Notes: generated by a model not told the origin, from the sequence alone. A stretch of 8,015 nucleotides of DNA from Actinomycetes bacterium (GCA_023423475.1 JAFAFN010000474.1:1-8015), one strand, 5' to 3'. Positions 1 to 5,909 are shown, numbered from the stretch's first letter. Made by a program: numbers and translations.

Positions 1-662
1 ATCGCCCAGCGCAACCGCAGCTCGTCGCCCTCGACCGACTCCTCGTCGTCCACCCGGGCGTTCCACCGGACCAGGTGCTCCGGCGTCGACACGATCGGCA
101 GGTCCCGGTCGCGTGCCGCAGCGACGAGCAGCGCGCCGACCTGCGCGGGGGTCCGCTCGTCATCGGGACCGCCGAACGCGCCGACGTCGACGAACAGCCG
201 ACGTGGGGCGGCGAACGCGCCGGGGCGGAAGCACAGCGCGGCACCGTCGTCCTCGACGGTGCCCGGCAGCGGCTCGACCGCAGTCAGCGATCCGTCGGAG
301 TGGCGCTGCTGACCACCGCAGCTGACCAGACCGGCACCGCTGGCGTCGATGAGCCGCCCGATGCGCGCCAGCCAACCCGGTGCGACCTCGTCGTCGGGGT
401 CGAGCACCACGCACCAGTCGCCGTGGGACCGTGCGATGCCTGAGCTCAGCGCGGCGGCGGCTCCGGCCGGCTCCTGTCGCACGATACGGACACGTCCGTC
501 GGACACCGAGCGGGCGGCCGCGACGGAGTCGTCCACGGAGCCGTCGTCGACGACGACGACCTCGAGGTCGCCGAAGGTCTGGGCGAGCACTCCTGCGGTC
601 GCGCGGCCGATCACGTCGGCACGGTCACGAACCGGGATCACCACACTGAAGCGGGGGCTCAT
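1..662 (-). CDS. Family 2 glycosyltransferase (GT-A fold), 3' end cut by window edge
   Basis: The reverse strand reads open from ATG at 662 to the window edge with no stop, giving 220 residues of the N-terminal part of a protein. It opens with MSPRFSVVIPVRDRADVIGR, the typical first beta-strand and nucleotide-binding loop of GT2 enzymes. It continues with VVVVDDGSVDDS (about residues 35-46) and LDPDDE (about 87-92), whose D88-x-D90 is the metal- and nucleotide-sugar-binding DxD motif. The family transfers a sugar from a nucleotide donor on the cytoplasmic side, usually for cell-wall or surface polysaccharide; the donor and acceptor here cannot be told. There is no signal peptide. It lies 67 bases downstream of the GT-C-like membrane protein on the same strand, so it is probably the last visible gene of that operon. 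An in-frame GTG at 668 is an alternative start, and a TGA at 680-678 closes the frame upstream. The C-terminal part is outside the window. Confidence 0.9.
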   Translation of the reverse strand, partial: MSPRFSVVIPVRDRADVIGRATAGVLAQTFGDLEVVVVDDGSVDDSVAAARSVSDGRVRIVRQEPAGAAAALSSGIARSHGDWCVVLDPDDEVAPGWLARIGRLIDASGAGLVSCGGQQRHSDGSLTAVEPLPGTVEDDGAALCFRPGAFAAPRRLFVDVGAFGGPDDERTPAQVGALLVAAARDRDLPIVSTPEHLVRWNARVDDEESVEGDELRLRWA

Positions 663-729
663 CCCCACAAGTGTCGATCAGCAGCCGCCCACAGACGCGG
701 ATGGCAGTGACCGACGGCTCAGCCGCCGA

Positions 730-2334
730 TCAGCCCAAGGGCTCCATGCGGTACACGGCGACGTCGTCGTGCTCGTCGAGCAGCGTCAGGTCGAGTCGGT
801 CCTGGAGCTCGTCGAGGGGCCACAGGTGACCCCACACGGGGCGCTGGTCGATCCACACGAGGCACGACGGCGTGTCGTCGAGCGTCTCGGTGATCTCCTC
901 GAGGTCGGGGATCTCGCGGCTCGACTCGAGCGCCCGCTGCTGGGGGCTCCAGAGCGCCTCGACCGCGGGGTACAGGCCGTTGGGCAGGTTCGAGTACACC
1001 GTGCAGCCGTCGGGGATCGCGTCGAGGGCGGGGTTGGCCCGCACCTCGTCGAAGACGTCGGACTCGTAGTTGCCCTCGAAGTAGGGGTGCCCTGCGGCGA
1101 AGCCGACCATCGCGACCAGACCGGCGGCGACGTTGAGCACGGCCCACACGTGCGCACCGCTCCAGGCGGCACGCCACCAGCGGGTGGCCGAGGTCCCGTC
1201 CAGGCGTCGTGCGCGGTCGACGAGCGCGACACCCAGCACGAGCAGCGGGAAGTACGCCGGGTAGAGCAGGCGCAGGTCGAGCTGGTTCAGTGCCGTCGTG
1301 GTGCGGACGTAGATCATGTAGGCCAGGTAGAGCGTCGGGACCAGCAGGAGCAGACCCAGCGGTGTGCCCAGCGCGGCGAACAGCCGGCGCACCACGGACC
1401 CGAAGCCGTCGTGTCGCTCGGTGCCATCGGGCCGGCGCTGCAGCACCTTCCAGGTCACCCACACGATGAGCGCGAGCACGACGATGCCGACCGCCGCCCA
1501 GATCTTCGTGAACCCGTTGCCGAAGCCGGGCAGCAGGAAGCGGCCGAGGGTGGCGGCGACGTCGAAGCAGTTGTCGACGAAACCCCGGGCCGACGGGTTG
1601 CGCTCGCCGGTGAACGTGCCGTCGATCGAGTGGTTGCGCAGCATCCAGGCGAGCGGTGCCGAGGCGGCGACGATCCCGTAGACGACCCCGTTGCGCACTC
1701 GTTCGAGCAGGCTGCGACGGCCGTCGAGCAGCAGCCAGAGGCCACCGAACGCGATCAGCACGAGCCCCACGTAGCGCAGACCGAAGCCGGCCCACGCGAG
1801 CAGTGCCGCGCCGACGAGCGTCGCCCACGACCCGGTGCGTCGGAACTGCATCAGCACCAGCATCCAGACCATCACCACGAGGGCGAAGGCCATGTCGGTC
1901 ATGAGGACGTGACCGAGACCGATCGTCGACGGTCCGACGGCGAACACCAGCGTGCCCAGCAGCACCAGGCGGGCGTCCGAGACCACCGTGCGCAGCAGAC
2001 GGTGCCCGGCGAGCACGACCCCGAAGGAGACCGCGGCGTTCAACACGATGGCGGCGCCGAGGGAGTTGAGCGGGGTCAGCCACGACAGCGCGGCCATCAG
2101 GCCGGGCCAGATCGGGGGCCAGACGGTGACGGGGTCCTCGAGGAAGTAGCCGTACCCGTTTCCCGCCACGAGGGAGTCCGCCATCGCTCGGTAGCCGACG
2201 CCGTCGTCGCCGGTCGCGATGCCTGCGACGTTCGCGATCAGCACGGCGAGCGCGGACAGCGCGGCGAGCGCCCACACGTATCCGTCGGACGAGCCCGTCC
2301 CCCCGGCCCGGACCGTTGCCCCTGTGTCAGTCAC
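730..2334 (-). CDS. Polytopic membrane protein, GT-C / GT39-like glycosyltransferase, with a C-terminal extramembrane domain
   Basis: 534 residues. After a short hydrophilic N-terminus come about 10-12 hydrophobic segments (roughly 20-40, 92-110, 121-138, 145-163, 170-203, 217-231, 276-296, 324-343, 358-372, 394-412). A loop after the first segment reads GDDGVGYRAMADSLVAGNGY, with D43-D44 placed like the catalytic acidic residue of GT-C enzymes that use lipid-linked sugars. It is followed by DPVTVWPPIWPGLMA and LMTDMAFAL (about 144-152), both GT39/ArnT-like. The last 115 or so residues form a soluble region containing NPALDAIPDGCTVYSN (434-449) and CLVWID (491-496). This region recurs in the protein at 7189-8015, so the two are paralogues. 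The start is GTG with no clear ribosome-binding site, 27 bases after the kinase stop, so coupled expression with the two-component system is likely. The inferred role is transfer of a sugar from a polyprenyl-phosphate donor on the outer face of the membrane; the substrate is unknown. A membrane protein without transferase activity remains possible. Confidence 0.85.
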   Translation of the reverse strand: MTDTGATVRAGGTGSSDGYVWALAALSALAVLIANVAGIATGDDGVGYRAMADSLVAGNGYGYFLEDPVTVWPPIWPGLMAALSWLTPLNSLGAAIVLNAAVSFGVVLAGHRLLRTVVSDARLVLLGTLVFAVGPSTIGLGHVLMTDMAFALVVMVWMLVLMQFRRTGSWATLVGAALLAWAGFGLRYVGLVLIAFGGLWLLLDGRRSLLERVRNGVVYGIVAASAPLAWMLRNHSIDGTFTGERNPSARGFVDNCFDVAATLGRFLLPGFGNGFTKIWAAVGIVVLALIVWVTWKVLQRRPDGTERHDGFGSVVRRLFAALGTPLGLLLLVPTLYLAYMIYVRTTTALNQLDLRLLYPAYFPLLVLGVALVDRARRLDGTSATRWWRAAWSGAHVWAVLNVAAGLVAMVGFAAGHPYFEGNYESDVFDEVRANPALDAIPDGCTVYSNLPNGLYPAVEALWSPQQRALESSREIPDLEEITETLDDTPSCLVWIDQRPVWGHLWPLDELQDRLDLTLLDEHDDVAVYRMEPLG

Positions 2335-2361
2335 GGGAGACAGTGTCCACGCGGGGCAGGG

Positions 2362-3831
2362 TCAGGACAAGTCCTTCCTGTCCCCCGCGAGGGGGAGGTC
2401 GCCCCGGTCGAGGGGCAGCCGGACCTCGACCACGGTGCCCTGTCCGACCTCGCTGGTCAGCTCGACGGTGCCGGCGTGCGCCTCGACGATCGCCGAGACG
2501 ATCGAGAGGCCCAGCCCACTGCCGCTGCTGGTGCCGTCGCCGTTCGAGCGCCGAGCACGGGATGGGTCCGCACGGTGGAACCGCTCGAAGGCCTTCGCGA
2601 CGTCGTCGGGCGACATCCCGGGGCCGTCGTCCGCGACGCGGAGCACGGCGACGGTGCCCTCGGTGGTCACGCTGACCGACACCTCCGAGGTGGCGGGTGT
2701 GTGGTCGATCGCGTTGGTGACGAGGTTGGCCACGACCTGCCGGAGCCGTTCGTCGTCGCCGGTCACGATCGCCGGGGTCGCATCGATGTCGAGGTGGCGG
2801 TCCGGGTGGACCACCGCGGCGTCGCGCACGGTGTCACCTGCCAGGGCGGCGAGGTCGACGGGGTGCTGGTCGAGCGGTCGTCCCTGGTCGAGTCGGGCGA
2901 GCTGCAGCAGATCGCCGACCAGGTTGCCCATGCGCGTCGCCTCCTCCTCGGTGCGTCGCATCGCCTCGTCGAGCTCGCCGTCGCCGCCGAGTCCACCGTG
3001 GCGGTAGAGCTCGCTGTAGCCCCGGATGGTGGTGACCGGTGTGCGCAACTCGTGGGAGGCGTCCGCGACGAAACGCCGCAGTCGGGCCTCGGACTCGGTG
3101 CGTTCGTCGAAGGCGGTCTCGATGCGTCCGAGCATCGAGTTGAGCGCTGCACCCAGCTCGCCCGCCTCGGTCCCCGGCTCGGCCTCGGGCACCCGGTGCG
3201 AGAGGTCGCCAGCGGCGATGCTCGACGCGGCGGTCGTCATCGCCCGGATGGGCCGGACGCCCAGACGGAGCACCCACCAGGTGACCAGCGACAGCACCGC
3301 GATGACGGCGATCGTGGCGAGCAGCTGGACGAGCAGCAGGCGCCCCACGGCGTCGTCGACGTCGCGGATGGACTGCCCGACGACCAGCACCGAGTCGTTC
3401 CGACCGGTCTCGCGGGCGAGCAGTCGGAACTGCTCGCCCTCCGGGTCGGACTCCACGGTGAACGGGGTGTCGTCGTCCGCGGCGTCGCGGGCCTCGGCCG
3501 CGGTGAACACCGGGACGGTGTCGTCATCCGACCCCGACAGCCTCGGTGTCGCGATCACCTCGACGTCGCCGTCCTCGGCCACGGTCGCGATGAAGTAGCT
3601 GTTGAGCTGCTCGAAGCCCCGCGCATCGGCCGGCGGACGCGACTCCGTTCGGAAGTTCCCGCCGGGTGGGCCGGCGCGCCACGGACTGCCGGGGCCGACG
3701 GCACGCTCGAGCTGCTGGTCGACCTGGTCCATGAGGTGGTCGCGGGTGGTGCGCGTGACGATGGTCGCGGTCGCGACGAGCACGACCACCACCACGGCCA
3801 TGCCGGCGAGCAGCCGGGACGTGAGCGACAT
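2362..3831 (-). CDS. OmpR-partner sensor histidine kinase (HAMP-HisKA-HATPase)
   Basis: 489 residues with the standard class-I layout. A transmembrane segment spans about 8-26, followed by an extracytoplasmic sensor region (about 30-162) and a second transmembrane segment (about 163-190). HAMP covers about 190-240. HisKA carries FVADASHELRTP with phosphoacceptor H260. The ATPase domain (about 355-475) has the N-box (N369 and N373 in NLVTNAIDH), the G1 box DDGPG (401-405), the F-box FERFHRADPSR and the G2 box GSGLGLSIV (437-445). All catalytic motifs are present. The length and sequence style recall mycobacterial TrcS/TcrY/PhoR. The sensor region is acidic and proline/glycine-rich near its start, and I recognise no ligand domain in it. 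It contains no cysteine, so a thiol or cluster sensor is unlikely. The ATG overlaps the stop of the response regulator by one base (TGATG), which indicates translational coupling. Its signal is unknown; the linkage to membrane and cytoplasmic glycosyltransferases suggests an envelope cue. Confidence 0.96.
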   Translation of the reverse strand: MSLTSRLLAGMAVVVVVLVATATIVTRTTRDHLMDQVDQQLERAVGPGSPWRAGPPGGNFRTESRPPADARGFEQLNSYFIATVAEDGDVEVIATPRLSGSDDDTVPVFTAAEARDAADDDTPFTVESDPEGEQFRLLARETGRNDSVLVVGQSIRDVDDAVGRLLLVQLLATIAVIAVLSLVTWWVLRLGVRPIRAMTTAASSIAAGDLSHRVPEAEPGTEAGELGAALNSMLGRIETAFDERTESEARLRRFVADASHELRTPVTTIRGYSELYRHGGLGGDGELDEAMRRTEEEATRMGNLVGDLLQLARLDQGRPLDQHPVDLAALAGDTVRDAAVVHPDRHLDIDATPAIVTGDDERLRQVVANLVTNAIDHTPATSEVSVSVTTEGTVAVLRVADDGPGMSPDDVAKAFERFHRADPSRARRSNGDGTSSGSGLGLSIVSAIVEAHAGTVELTSEVGQGTVVEVRLPLDRGDLPLAGDRKDLS

Positions 3832-4520
3832 CAGGCGGCCGTCGGTTCGCGGATCGTGTAGCCGACCGAGCGGATGGTGTGGATCAACTTGGTGTCGCCC
3901 TGGTCCATCTTGCGGCGCAGGTACCCGATGTAGGTCTCGACGATGCCGCCGTCGCCGTTGAAGTCGAACTGCCAGACGTGGTCGAGGATCTGCGCCTTGG
4001 ACAGCACCCGCCCGGTGTTCAGGAGCAGGTAGCGCAGCAGGTTGTACTCGGTGGGCGACAGCGAGATCTCCTCGCCGGCGCGGGTGACCCGGTGGGCGTC
4101 GTCGTCCATCTCGAGGTCCGCGCAGCGGTAGACGGAGTCCGAGGTGCTCACGCCGACGCGCCGCAGCACGGCGTTGATGCGAGCGACGAGCTCGTCGAGG
4201 CTGAAGGGCTTGACCAGGTAGTCGTCGCCGCCGAGCGTGAGGCCGCGGACCTTGTCCTCGGTCGCGTCCTTCGCGGTGAGGAAGACCACCGGCGTCCTCG
4301 AGCCGTCGCTGCGGAGCCGCCGGCAGACCTCGAACCCGTCGAGGTCGGGCAGCATCACGTCGAGCACGATGAGGTCGGGCTCGACCTCGCCCGCCTGGGT
4401 GATCGCGTCGCGCCCGTTCGCCGCGACGTGCACGTCGAAGCCGTTGTGCCGGAGCGCGGCCTCGAGCATCGAGCGCAGGTTGTCCTCGTCGTCCACCAGA
4501 AGGAGTCGTTCACCACTCAC
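3831..4520 (-). CDS. OmpR/PhoB-family response regulator
   Basis: The receiver domain has RLLLVDDEDNL with the acidic pair, the phosphoacceptor Asp in LIVLDVMLPDLDGFEV, the Thr in VFLTAKD and the Lys in YLVKPFS. The C-terminal winged helix has LSPTEYNLLRYLL, a recognition helix ending VETYIGYLRRKMD, and the wing LIHTIRSVGYTIRE, close to the TrcR/TcrX type. The frame is open back to GTG 4565 (244 residues), with in-frame GTG codons at 4541, 4529 and 4520 and no good ribosome-binding site before any of them. I chose 4520 (229 residues, starting MSGERLLLVDDE) because it gives the usual OmpR-family N-terminus. The extra N-terminal residues are not family-like, and the 4565 start would lie inside a three-heptamer operator at 4543-4571. 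The stop overlaps the kinase start by one base. It probably binds the upstream heptamers and controls its own operon, including the downstream glycosyltransferases. The identification is secure; the start is not. Confidence 0.95.
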   Translation of the reverse strand: MSGERLLLVDDEDNLRSMLEAALRHNGFDVHVAANGRDAITQAGEVEPDLIVLDVMLPDLDGFEVCRRLRSDGSRTPVVFLTAKDATEDKVRGLTLGGDDYLVKPFSLDELVARINAVLRRVGVSTSDSVYRCADLEMDDDAHRVTRAGEEISLSPTEYNLLRYLLLNTGRVLSKAQILDHVWQFDFNGDGGIVETYIGYLRRKMDQGDTKLIHTIRSVGYTIREPTAA

Positions 4521-4542
4521 GGCGACCACGTTGCCAGACACG

Positions 4543-4571
4543 GCTGGGAGAACGCTGAGAGTCACCTGAGC
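4543..4571 (-). promoter_or_regulatory. Three-heptamer direct-repeat operator, probably for the adjacent OmpR-type regulator
   Basis: Read on the minus strand, three related heptamers follow one another: GCTCAGG (4571-4565), TCTCAGC (4560-4554) and TCCCAGC (4549-4543). Each pair is separated by exactly four bases, giving an 11-bp period that puts all three on one face of the helix. Tandem heptamers with four-base spacers are the known binding layout of OmpR-family dimers; from memory, mycobacterial PhoP sites are TCACAGC-N4-TCACAGC. The array lies directly upstream of the chosen regulator start, so autoregulation is the simplest reading. I saw no convincing -10 or -35 next to it. Confidence 0.6.
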
Positions 4572-4595
4572 GCAGGTCGGGAGCAGTCGGGACGC

Positions 4596-4627
4596 GGAAC
4601 GGGCGCCCCAGCTGGGGCGCCCGTTCC
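4596..4627 (-). terminator. Perfect 32-bp palindrome, probable terminator of the peroxiredoxin gene
   Basis: Positions 4596-4611 are the exact reverse complement of 4612-4627, with GGAACGGGCGCC at the left end mirrored by GGCGCCCGTTCC at the right. The strong G/C hairpin starts about 19 bases after the peroxiredoxin stop. No T-tract follows on the minus strand, which is common for actinobacterial hairpin terminators. It also separates the peroxiredoxin transcript from the two-component operon that begins about 25-75 bases further on. Confidence 0.65.
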
Positions 4628-4646
4628 CACCAACGATGTGGATCGG

Positions 4647-5282
4647 TCAGCTCTGGTCGAGCTTCACCAGACGGAGGTACGGCTTCACGGCGTTCCAGCC
4701 CTGCGGGAACTTCTCCTTGGCGGCCTCGTCGGACAGCGCGGGGACGATGATGACATCCTCGCCCTCGGTCCAGTTCACCGGGGTGGCCACGGAGTGGTTC
4801 GCGGTGAGCTGCAGCGAGTCGACGACCCGGAGGATCTCGGCGAAGTTGCGACCCGTCGAGGCGGGGTAGGTGATGATCAGCTTCACCTTGTTGTCGGGGC
4901 CGATCACGAACACGGAGCGCACGGTGAGCGTGTCGTTCGCGTTCGGGTGGATCAGGTCGTAGAGGTCGGAGACCTTGCGGTCGCTGTCGGCGATCAGCGG
5001 GAAGTTCACCGCGGAGCCCTGGGTCTCCTCGATGTCCTTCTCCCAGTCGGCGTGGTTCGTGACCTCGTCGACCGAGAGGCCGATGACCTTCACGTTCCGC
5101 TTGTCCCACTCGGGCTTCAGGCGTGCGACCTCGCCCAGCTCGGTGGTGCAGACCGGCGTGAAGTCCTTGGGATGCGAGAAGAGGATCGCCCAGCTGTCAC
5201 CCTTCCAGTCGTGGAAGTTGATGGTTCCCTGGGTGGTCTCCGCCGTGAAGTCGGGTGCCTCGTCGCCGAGCTGGATGGACAT
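4647..5282 (-). CDS. 1-Cys peroxiredoxin (Prx6-type, AhpC/TSA superfamily)
   Basis: 211 residues, the usual size for Prx6-type enzymes. The peroxidatic site reads HPKDFTPVCTTE, matching P-x3-T/S-x2-C with P38, T42 and C45. R123 in TVRSVFVI is placed like the conserved active-site arginine. C45 is the only cysteine, so there is no internal resolving cysteine and reduction must come from an external thiol partner. The long C-terminal arm (about 165-211) with NWTEGEDVIIVP and FPQGWNAVKPYLR is typical of Prx6 dimers. The enzyme reduces H2O2 or organic hydroperoxides in the cytoplasm. The start is supported by AAGAAGGAAG about 8 bases before ATG. It stands alone on its strand between a terminator palindrome and a divergent promoter region, and an IscR-like dyad about 93 bases upstream suggests redox or iron-sulphur control. 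Prx6-like 1-Cys identity is firm; the physiological reductant is unknown. Confidence 0.96.
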   Translation of the reverse strand: MSIQLGDEAPDFTAETTQGTINFHDWKGDSWAILFSHPKDFTPVCTTELGEVARLKPEWDKRNVKVIGLSVDEVTNHADWEKDIEETQGSAVNFPLIADSDRKVSDLYDLIHPNANDTLTVRSVFVIGPDNKVKLIITYPASTGRNFAEILRVVDSLQLTANHSVATPVNWTEGEDVIIVPALSDEAAKEKFPQGWNAVKPYLRLVKLDQS

Positions 5283-5374
5283 GTCGCAAACTTCCTTCTT
5301 GTCGATGTGCGGGGGTTCGTCGTGTGTCGGGGGTGATGACCCTCACGAACGCCAACCGACGGCGCCGCGAGATA

Positions 5375-5399
5375 ATTCCCGACCAACCTAGTCGGGTAT
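5375..5399 (-). promoter_or_regulatory. 25-bp dyad resembling a type-1 IscR/Rrf2 operator, upstream of the peroxiredoxin
   Basis: The left half (plus strand) is ATTCCCGAC and the right half is GTCGGGTAT, separated by CAACCTA. The six-base arms CCCGAC/GTCGGG are perfect and the AT ends nearly symmetric. By eye it agrees at 21 of 25 positions with the E. coli type-1 IscR consensus as I recall it. The lone AT-rich block in the area (ATAATT) touches the dyad, so it may overlap the peroxiredoxin promoter, as operators of this family often do. No regulator gene of the family is visible in the window. Confidence 0.5.
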
Positions 5400-5438
5400 T
5401 CGGGGGTCGTCCATGGGGGTGTCGGAGGTCCTCGAGCG

Positions 5439-5508
5439 TGCTTGCTGTCGCGAACATCTGCTTGACCCGGTTCGCATCTGCTTGCTACAGTTAGCAACAC
5501 AGCAAGCA
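5439..5508 (+). promoter_or_regulatory. Phased TGCTTG operator array upstream of the phasin-like gene
   Basis: TGCTTG occurs at 5439-5444, 5459-5464 and 5479-5484, exactly 20 bp apart, and its reverse complement CAAGCA at 5503-5508. The second and third copies extend to a ten-base identity, CATCTGCTTG (5455-5464 and 5475-5484). Nested in it, TTGCTA (5482-5487) and TAGCAA (5492-5497) form a perfect dyad with a four-base centre over the predicted -10. TGCTTGCT (5479-5486) and AGCAAGCA (5501-5508) form a wider dyad. The arrangement suggests cooperative binding of a dimeric repressor. I do not know the factor. Confidence 0.6.
5462..5491 (+). promoter_or_regulatory. Sigma-70-type promoter of the phasin-like gene
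   Basis: TTGACC (5462-5467) and TACAGT (5486-5491) are good -35 and -10 hexamers separated by 18 bases, and this is the least G/C-rich part of the region. Transcription would start near 5498, leaving a leader of about 40 bases before the ATG. Both hexamers are interleaved with the TGCTTG operator copies, which favours repression by a bound protein. Confidence 0.65.
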
Positions 5509-5538
5509 CTTCTCCCACCCTCATCCGGAGGCAACACC

Positions 5539-5859
5539 ATGAGCACCGTGCTCGACCGAGTCACCAACGTCCAGGATCAGGTCATCGCCGCGATCACCAG
5601 CACCAAGGAGCCCGTCACCACCGCCGTGGCCGTGGTCGTCGCCTATGTGGTCGAGACCGCGCCGTCGGTGCCGGCCGTGCCCTTCGCCGATCGCCTGCCC
5701 ACCCCCAAGGAGCTCATCGACAACCAGGCGAAGTTCGCCTCGAAGCTCGTCACGACCAACAAGTCCGTCGCGCTGAGCGTCGCCGCCGCGGCGCAGCCGC
5801 TCACGGACCAGCTGCTCGACCGCAAGACGGTCACCAAGGCCCGCAAGGCCGCCGCCTGA
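5539..5859 (+). CDS. Small phasin/HBHA-like helical protein
   Basis: 106 residues, starting MSTVLDRVTNVQDQVIAAIT and ending KARKAAA. The ATG at 5539 is preceded by GGAGG at a good distance and lies about 40 bases after a predicted transcription start. The longer open frame from 5413 would begin upstream of the promoter and is rejected. The protein should be mostly amphipathic helix. A hydrophobic stretch (about 27-38, TTAVAVVVAYVV) is short for a membrane span. The middle part LPTPKELIDNQAKFASKLV (about 53-71) resembles actinobacterial proteins around mycobacterial heparin-binding haemagglutinin and small phasin-like proteins, which coat lipid or polyester inclusions or sit at the cell surface. 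The lysine/alanine-rich tail also recalls HBHA. It has no cysteine, signal peptide or catalytic motif. Family placement is by eye and moderate. It is a single-gene transcript, divergent from the peroxiredoxin. Confidence 0.85.
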   Translation: MSTVLDRVTNVQDQVIAAITSTKEPVTTAVAVVVAYVVETAPSVPAVPFADRLPTPKELIDNQAKFASKLVTTNKSVALSVAAAAQPLTDQLLDRKTVTKARKAAA

Positions 5860-5909
5860 GGCAGTGAGAGCCGCCGCCTGAGGCAGTGAGAGCCGCTGCC
5901 TCAGGCAGC
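5848..5909 (+). repeat. 22-bp tandem duplication across the stop codon, plus a degenerate third copy
   Basis: A 22-base unit beginning GCCGCCGCCTGAGGCAGTG is present twice without change (5848-5869 and 5870-5891). A third, partial copy (5892-5909) has three base differences. The first copy holds the last three alanine codons and the TGA of the phasin-like gene; the second repeats alanine codons and TGA outside the gene. The third copy has diverged so that it can pair with the second (see the hairpin at 5876-5906). Confidence 0.9.
5876..5906 (+). terminator. Hairpin after the phasin-like gene, built from the duplicated unit
   Basis: GCCTGAGGCAG (5876-5886) and CTGCCTCAGGC (5896-5906) are exact reverse complements, giving an 11-bp stem with a nine-base loop, starting 17 bases after the stop codon. 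No T-tract follows. It is a plausible intrinsic terminator of the actinobacterial type, or an mRNA-stabilising hairpin. Confidence 0.5.

Noticed and set aside
541..561. GTC/GAC-rich triplet run that looks like a simple repeat
   Set aside because: It encodes the VVVVDDGS core of the GT2 fold, so protein constraint explains it.
715..725. Small dyad CGGCTCAGCCG near the end of the first membrane-protein gene
   Set aside because: The five-base arms are too short to support a terminator, and the next gene is probably co-transcribed.
719..2275. A 518-codon minus-strand frame overlapping the first membrane protein
   Set aside because: Arginine/alanine-rich shadow frame; the 730-2334 frame has the GT-C-like loop, membrane segments and a paralogue in the window.
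3770..3800. Repetitive CACCAC/GTCGCG stretch
   Set aside because: It encodes the valine-rich first transmembrane segment of the kinase.
349..3861. A 1170-codon open frame on the plus strand
   Set aside because: It runs antisense to four genes with recognisable domains and all motifs. Its translation is low-complexity (rich in R, H, G, E, V, D, Q) and shows no domain, as expected from the complementary strand of very GC-rich coding DNA.
3879..5336. A 485-codon open frame on the plus strand
   Set aside because: It is antisense to the response regulator and the peroxiredoxin, crosses the terminator and operator between them, and has the same low-complexity composition.
5413..5538. Upstream extension of the phasin-like gene to 148 residues
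   Set aside because: The extension covers the predicted promoter and the operator array, and a good GGAGG precedes the ATG at 5539.
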